From NCBI GenBank assembly GCA_036008175.1, contig DASYOB010000062.1:1-64000 (forward strand): a DNA stretch of 64,000 nucleotides, read 5' to 3'. Shown in pieces: positions 61,859-64,000 of the stretch (positions within the stretch are counted from its first letter, which is position 1; each line of letters starts with the position of its first letter). A model generated the notes under the pieces. That model did not search any database. It saw only the letters and a list, made by a program, of their open reading frames with translations, and was not told where the DNA came from. A program made the position numbers and the translations under genes. The stretch comes from DATARH01 sp036008175 (GTDB taxonomy: Bacteria; Pseudomonadota; Alphaproteobacteria; ATCC43930; CGMCC-115725).

Positions 61859-63895
61859 TTAGCGCAGCGCCGCAAGACTGTCGAGCAGCGCCTGCGGTTC
61901 GATGATCGGCAGCGAGCAGACCGGGCCTTCGCAGACGTAAGCCGCCGCCCGACCTGCGATCAAACCCTTGCCGTGCGCCGGGTGATCTGCAGGCAGATCG
62001 TCTCCAGGCCGTACCGCAACGACGATCCGGTTGGGCAGTGATACCCGATAAATCGCCCGGCATAGTTCGGCGACGGCCGTATCGTCCGCCTTCCCGACCA
62101 CCACGATCTGCACGGGTTTCATCGCCAGCTCGGTGTTGTTGATCAAGGTCGCGAGCGGGAAGAAGTTACGGCCGAGCTCGCCGGCGAAGGTCGCAATGAT
62201 CGCGTCGGCGCGTTGGCGGTAGCCATCGTCGCCGGTCAATAGCGCCAGTCGGGTCAAGACGCCGACCAGCGTGCCGTTGCCGGCTGGCACCGCTGCGTCG
62301 GCGGCGGTCATTGCCCGGGCGATCAGATCCTTCGTGTCATCGGCGGCGAAGAAATAGCCGCCGCCGGCGTTGCCCCAATAATGGCGGTCGAGCACCGTCA
62401 CCCAATCACGCGCCTGGGCAAGATAGGCAGCGTTGAACGTCGCTTCCTGTAAGGCCAACGCGGCGCGGCACAGGTTGGCGTAATCGTCCACCGTCGCCGG
62501 GTTGCGCGCCTGCCCTTCGCGCCAGCTATGGCGCAACCTTCCATCGGCGCCAAGCATCTGTGTGCGAATGAAGCGGAAGGCGCGCTCGGCCAGAACGATC
62601 CAATCCGGCCGCTCGAAAACGAGCCCGGCTTCGGCGAGAGCGGCGATCATCAATCCGTTCCAGTCGGCGAGGATCTTGTCGTCGAGCCCCGGACGCACCC
62701 GCGGGGAGCGCGCCGCGAACAACAGCTCCCGGCAGTGCGCCAGCTCGGCTTCTGTATCGGCATCGGCGAGCGCCGGATGATGCAGGCGGTTTAGGATGTT
62801 GTGCCCCTCCCAGTTTCCCTGGGCGGTCACGTCGTAGAATTGCTTGAACAATGCCGAGCGCTTACCGAGCGCCTGATTGATCTCGGCCTCTGACCACACG
62901 TAGAACTTGCCTTCCTCGTGCTCACTGTCGGCGTCGAGGCTGCTGAAGAAACCACCGTCCGCCCCGGTCATCTCGCGTTCCAGCCAGCCGATCGTCTCCT
63001 CGACGCGTTGCGCGTAAAGCGGGTCGCGCGTTTCCTGCCAAACCAGCGTCAACAGGCTGACCAACTCGGCATTGTCGTAAAGCATCTTCTCGAAATGCGG
63101 CGCCAGCCAGCGCGCGTCGGTGGCATAGCGCGCGTACCCGCCGCCAAGATGGTCGTAGATGCCGCCCTGCGAGATCGTCGTCAGTGTTCGTAGCACGGCG
63201 TCGCGATAGGGCTCTTGCCGGGTTCGCTTCCAGGCTCGCCACAGCAGCTCGAAGATGCCGCATTGCGGGAATTTGGGCGCGGTGCCAATGCCGCCGTTGA
63301 GCGGGTCGACCTCGCGCAGCAGCCGCTCGGCGACGCGGTCGAAGAGCCCGGTGGAGATTTCCGGCGCGCCGCCTTCCCCGCTCTGTGGCTGCTCGAGGCG
63401 GCGCAGGCCTTGGCGCAGCGCGGCGACGTTCTTCGCCACGGTGTCCTTGTCGGCGTGATAGGCGTTCCCAATCGCGGTCAGCACCTGGGGAAAGCCCGGG
63501 CGGCCCCAGCGCGACTCCGGCGGGAAATAGGTGCCGCCCCAGAACGGCTCGCCCGCCGGAGTCAGGAACATTGTCAACGGCCAGCCGCCCTGCTCGCCCA
63601 TCAGCGCCAGCGCGTTCTGATAGATCGCGTCGAGATCGGGCCGCTCCTCGCGGTCGACCTTGATGTTGACGAAGCGCTCATTCATCAGCTCGGCAATCTC
63701 GGGGTTTTCGAAGCTTTCATGCGCCATCACGTGGCACCAATGGCAGGCGGCGTAGCCGACCGAGAGGAGGATCGGCTTGTCCTCGGTTTTGGCGGCGGCG
63801 AGCGCCTGTGACCCCCAGGGCTGCCAGTGAACGGGATTGTCCTTGTGCTGCAGCAGATAGGGGCTCGTTTCCTCGCCGAGGCGGTTGCGGTCCAT
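61859..63895 (-). CDS. Thioredoxin-domain protein YyaL/DUF255 (spermatogenesis-associated 20 type)
   Basis: 678 aa. N-terminal thioredoxin-like domain: SPYLLQHKDNPVHWQPWG, then the redox pair C51-H-W-C54 in GYAACHWCHVMAHESFE. The rest (~190-678) is an alpha/alpha barrel of the six-hairpin glycosidase type (GIYDHLGGGYARYATDARWL, KILADWNGLMIAALAEAGL). Found across all kingdoms, with no firm function; a role in redox-linked processing is suspected. The last ORF of the window on this strand. Confidence 0.93.
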   Translation of the reverse strand: MDRNRLGEETSPYLLQHKDNPVHWQPWGSQALAAAKTEDKPILLSVGYAACHWCHVMAHESFENPEIAELMNERFVNIKVDREERPDLDAIYQNALALMGEQGGWPLTMFLTPAGEPFWGGTYFPPESRWGRPGFPQVLTAIGNAYHADKDTVAKNVAALRQGLRRLEQPQSGEGGAPEISTGLFDRVAERLLREVDPLNGGIGTAPKFPQCGIFELLWRAWKRTRQEPYRDAVLRTLTTISQGGIYDHLGGGYARYATDARWLAPHFEKMLYDNAELVSLLTLVWQETRDPLYAQRVEETIGWLEREMTGADGGFFSSLDADSEHEEGKFYVWSEAEINQALGKRSALFKQFYDVTAQGNWEGHNILNRLHHPALADADTEAELAHCRELLFAARSPRVRPGLDDKILADWNGLMIAALAEAGLVFERPDWIVLAERAFRFIRTQMLGADGRLRHSWREGQARNPATVDDYANLCRAALALQEATFNAAYLAQARDWVTVLDRHYWGNAGGGYFFAADDTKDLIARAMTAADAAVPAGNGTLVGVLTRLALLTGDDGYRQRADAIIATFAGELGRNFFPLATLINNTELAMKPVQIVVVGKADDTAVAELCRAIYRVSLPNRIVVAVRPGDDLPADHPAHGKGLIAGRAAAYVCEGPVCSLPIIEPQALLDSLAALR

Positions 63896-64000
63896 CTGCG
63901 CTCTCCGATTGACTATGCGACTGACTGGTATGTGCCGCGATTTGTTGCCGCGCGCGGCTCGACGCGGTAGGTTTCGCGCCTATCTTAGATCCACAACGGC

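Overview
This is a high-GC alphaproteobacterial chromosome segment. It most resembles Rhodospirillales or a nearby order; gene content and order support this, but no 16S gene is present to prove it. Most of it is dense core genome. Genes are tightly packed, and many start codons overlap the previous stop as ATGA, GTGA or TTGA, so translational coupling is likely common.

Left end (1-4040): the first codons of a glycosyltransferase run off the window on the minus strand. A small accessory island follows: an XRE regulator with a ribbon-helix-helix N-terminus and a palindromic operator candidate, a phage-type gene with an apparent one-base frameshift, a tiny KTSC-domain gene, a Ref/DUF968-like nuclease and a DUF3987 protein. 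It ends in a decayed metallo-beta-lactamase-fold gene. No integrase is visible, so this looks like a mobile-element remnant.

4041-24834: a rhomboid protease; a thiO-thiS-thiG operon behind a TPP riboswitch; a probable small RNA ending in a strong terminator; a 3-oxoacid CoA-transferase pair whose A subunit is extended by a palindromic repeat; an aminotransferase and an SDR; an opgC operon with two SGNH proteins, the first apparently catalytically dead; the prkA-yeaH-spoVR stress trio; aconitase; a LysR regulator; and a Tat-exported HiPIP.

24957-42145: rnpB, then the division and cell-wall (dcw) cluster mraZ-rsmH-ftsL-ftsI-murE-mraY-murD-ftsW-murG-murC-murB-ftsQ-ftsA-ftsZ. Four CCCA repeats spaced exactly 10 bp overlap its promoter and form a textbook MraZ operator. 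The cluster lacks both murF and ddl, the two genes that attach and make D-Ala-D-Ala. A short in-frame scar between murE and mraY looks like the two ends of a deleted murF.

42170-55932: lysS, an ABC transporter and mmcB, then minus-strand genes for envelope and DNA housekeeping (smr, lutCBA, mltA, a Tim44-like protein), secB, and dnaQ-coaE-aroE-maf-PPSR. The lactate-utilisation genes lutABC sit inside the usual Tim44-mltA-smr block.

55933-56328 is a 396-bp gene-free gap between the PPSR gene and hemE. That is the position of the chromosomal origin in Caulobacter and Rickettsia, and the gap holds a perfect DnaA box, so it is the best candidate for oriC. On its other side lie hemE-hemH-hemJ and rho, then a quinone oxidoreductase, an O6-alkylguanine-DNA alkyltransferase and a thioredoxin-domain (DUF255) protein.
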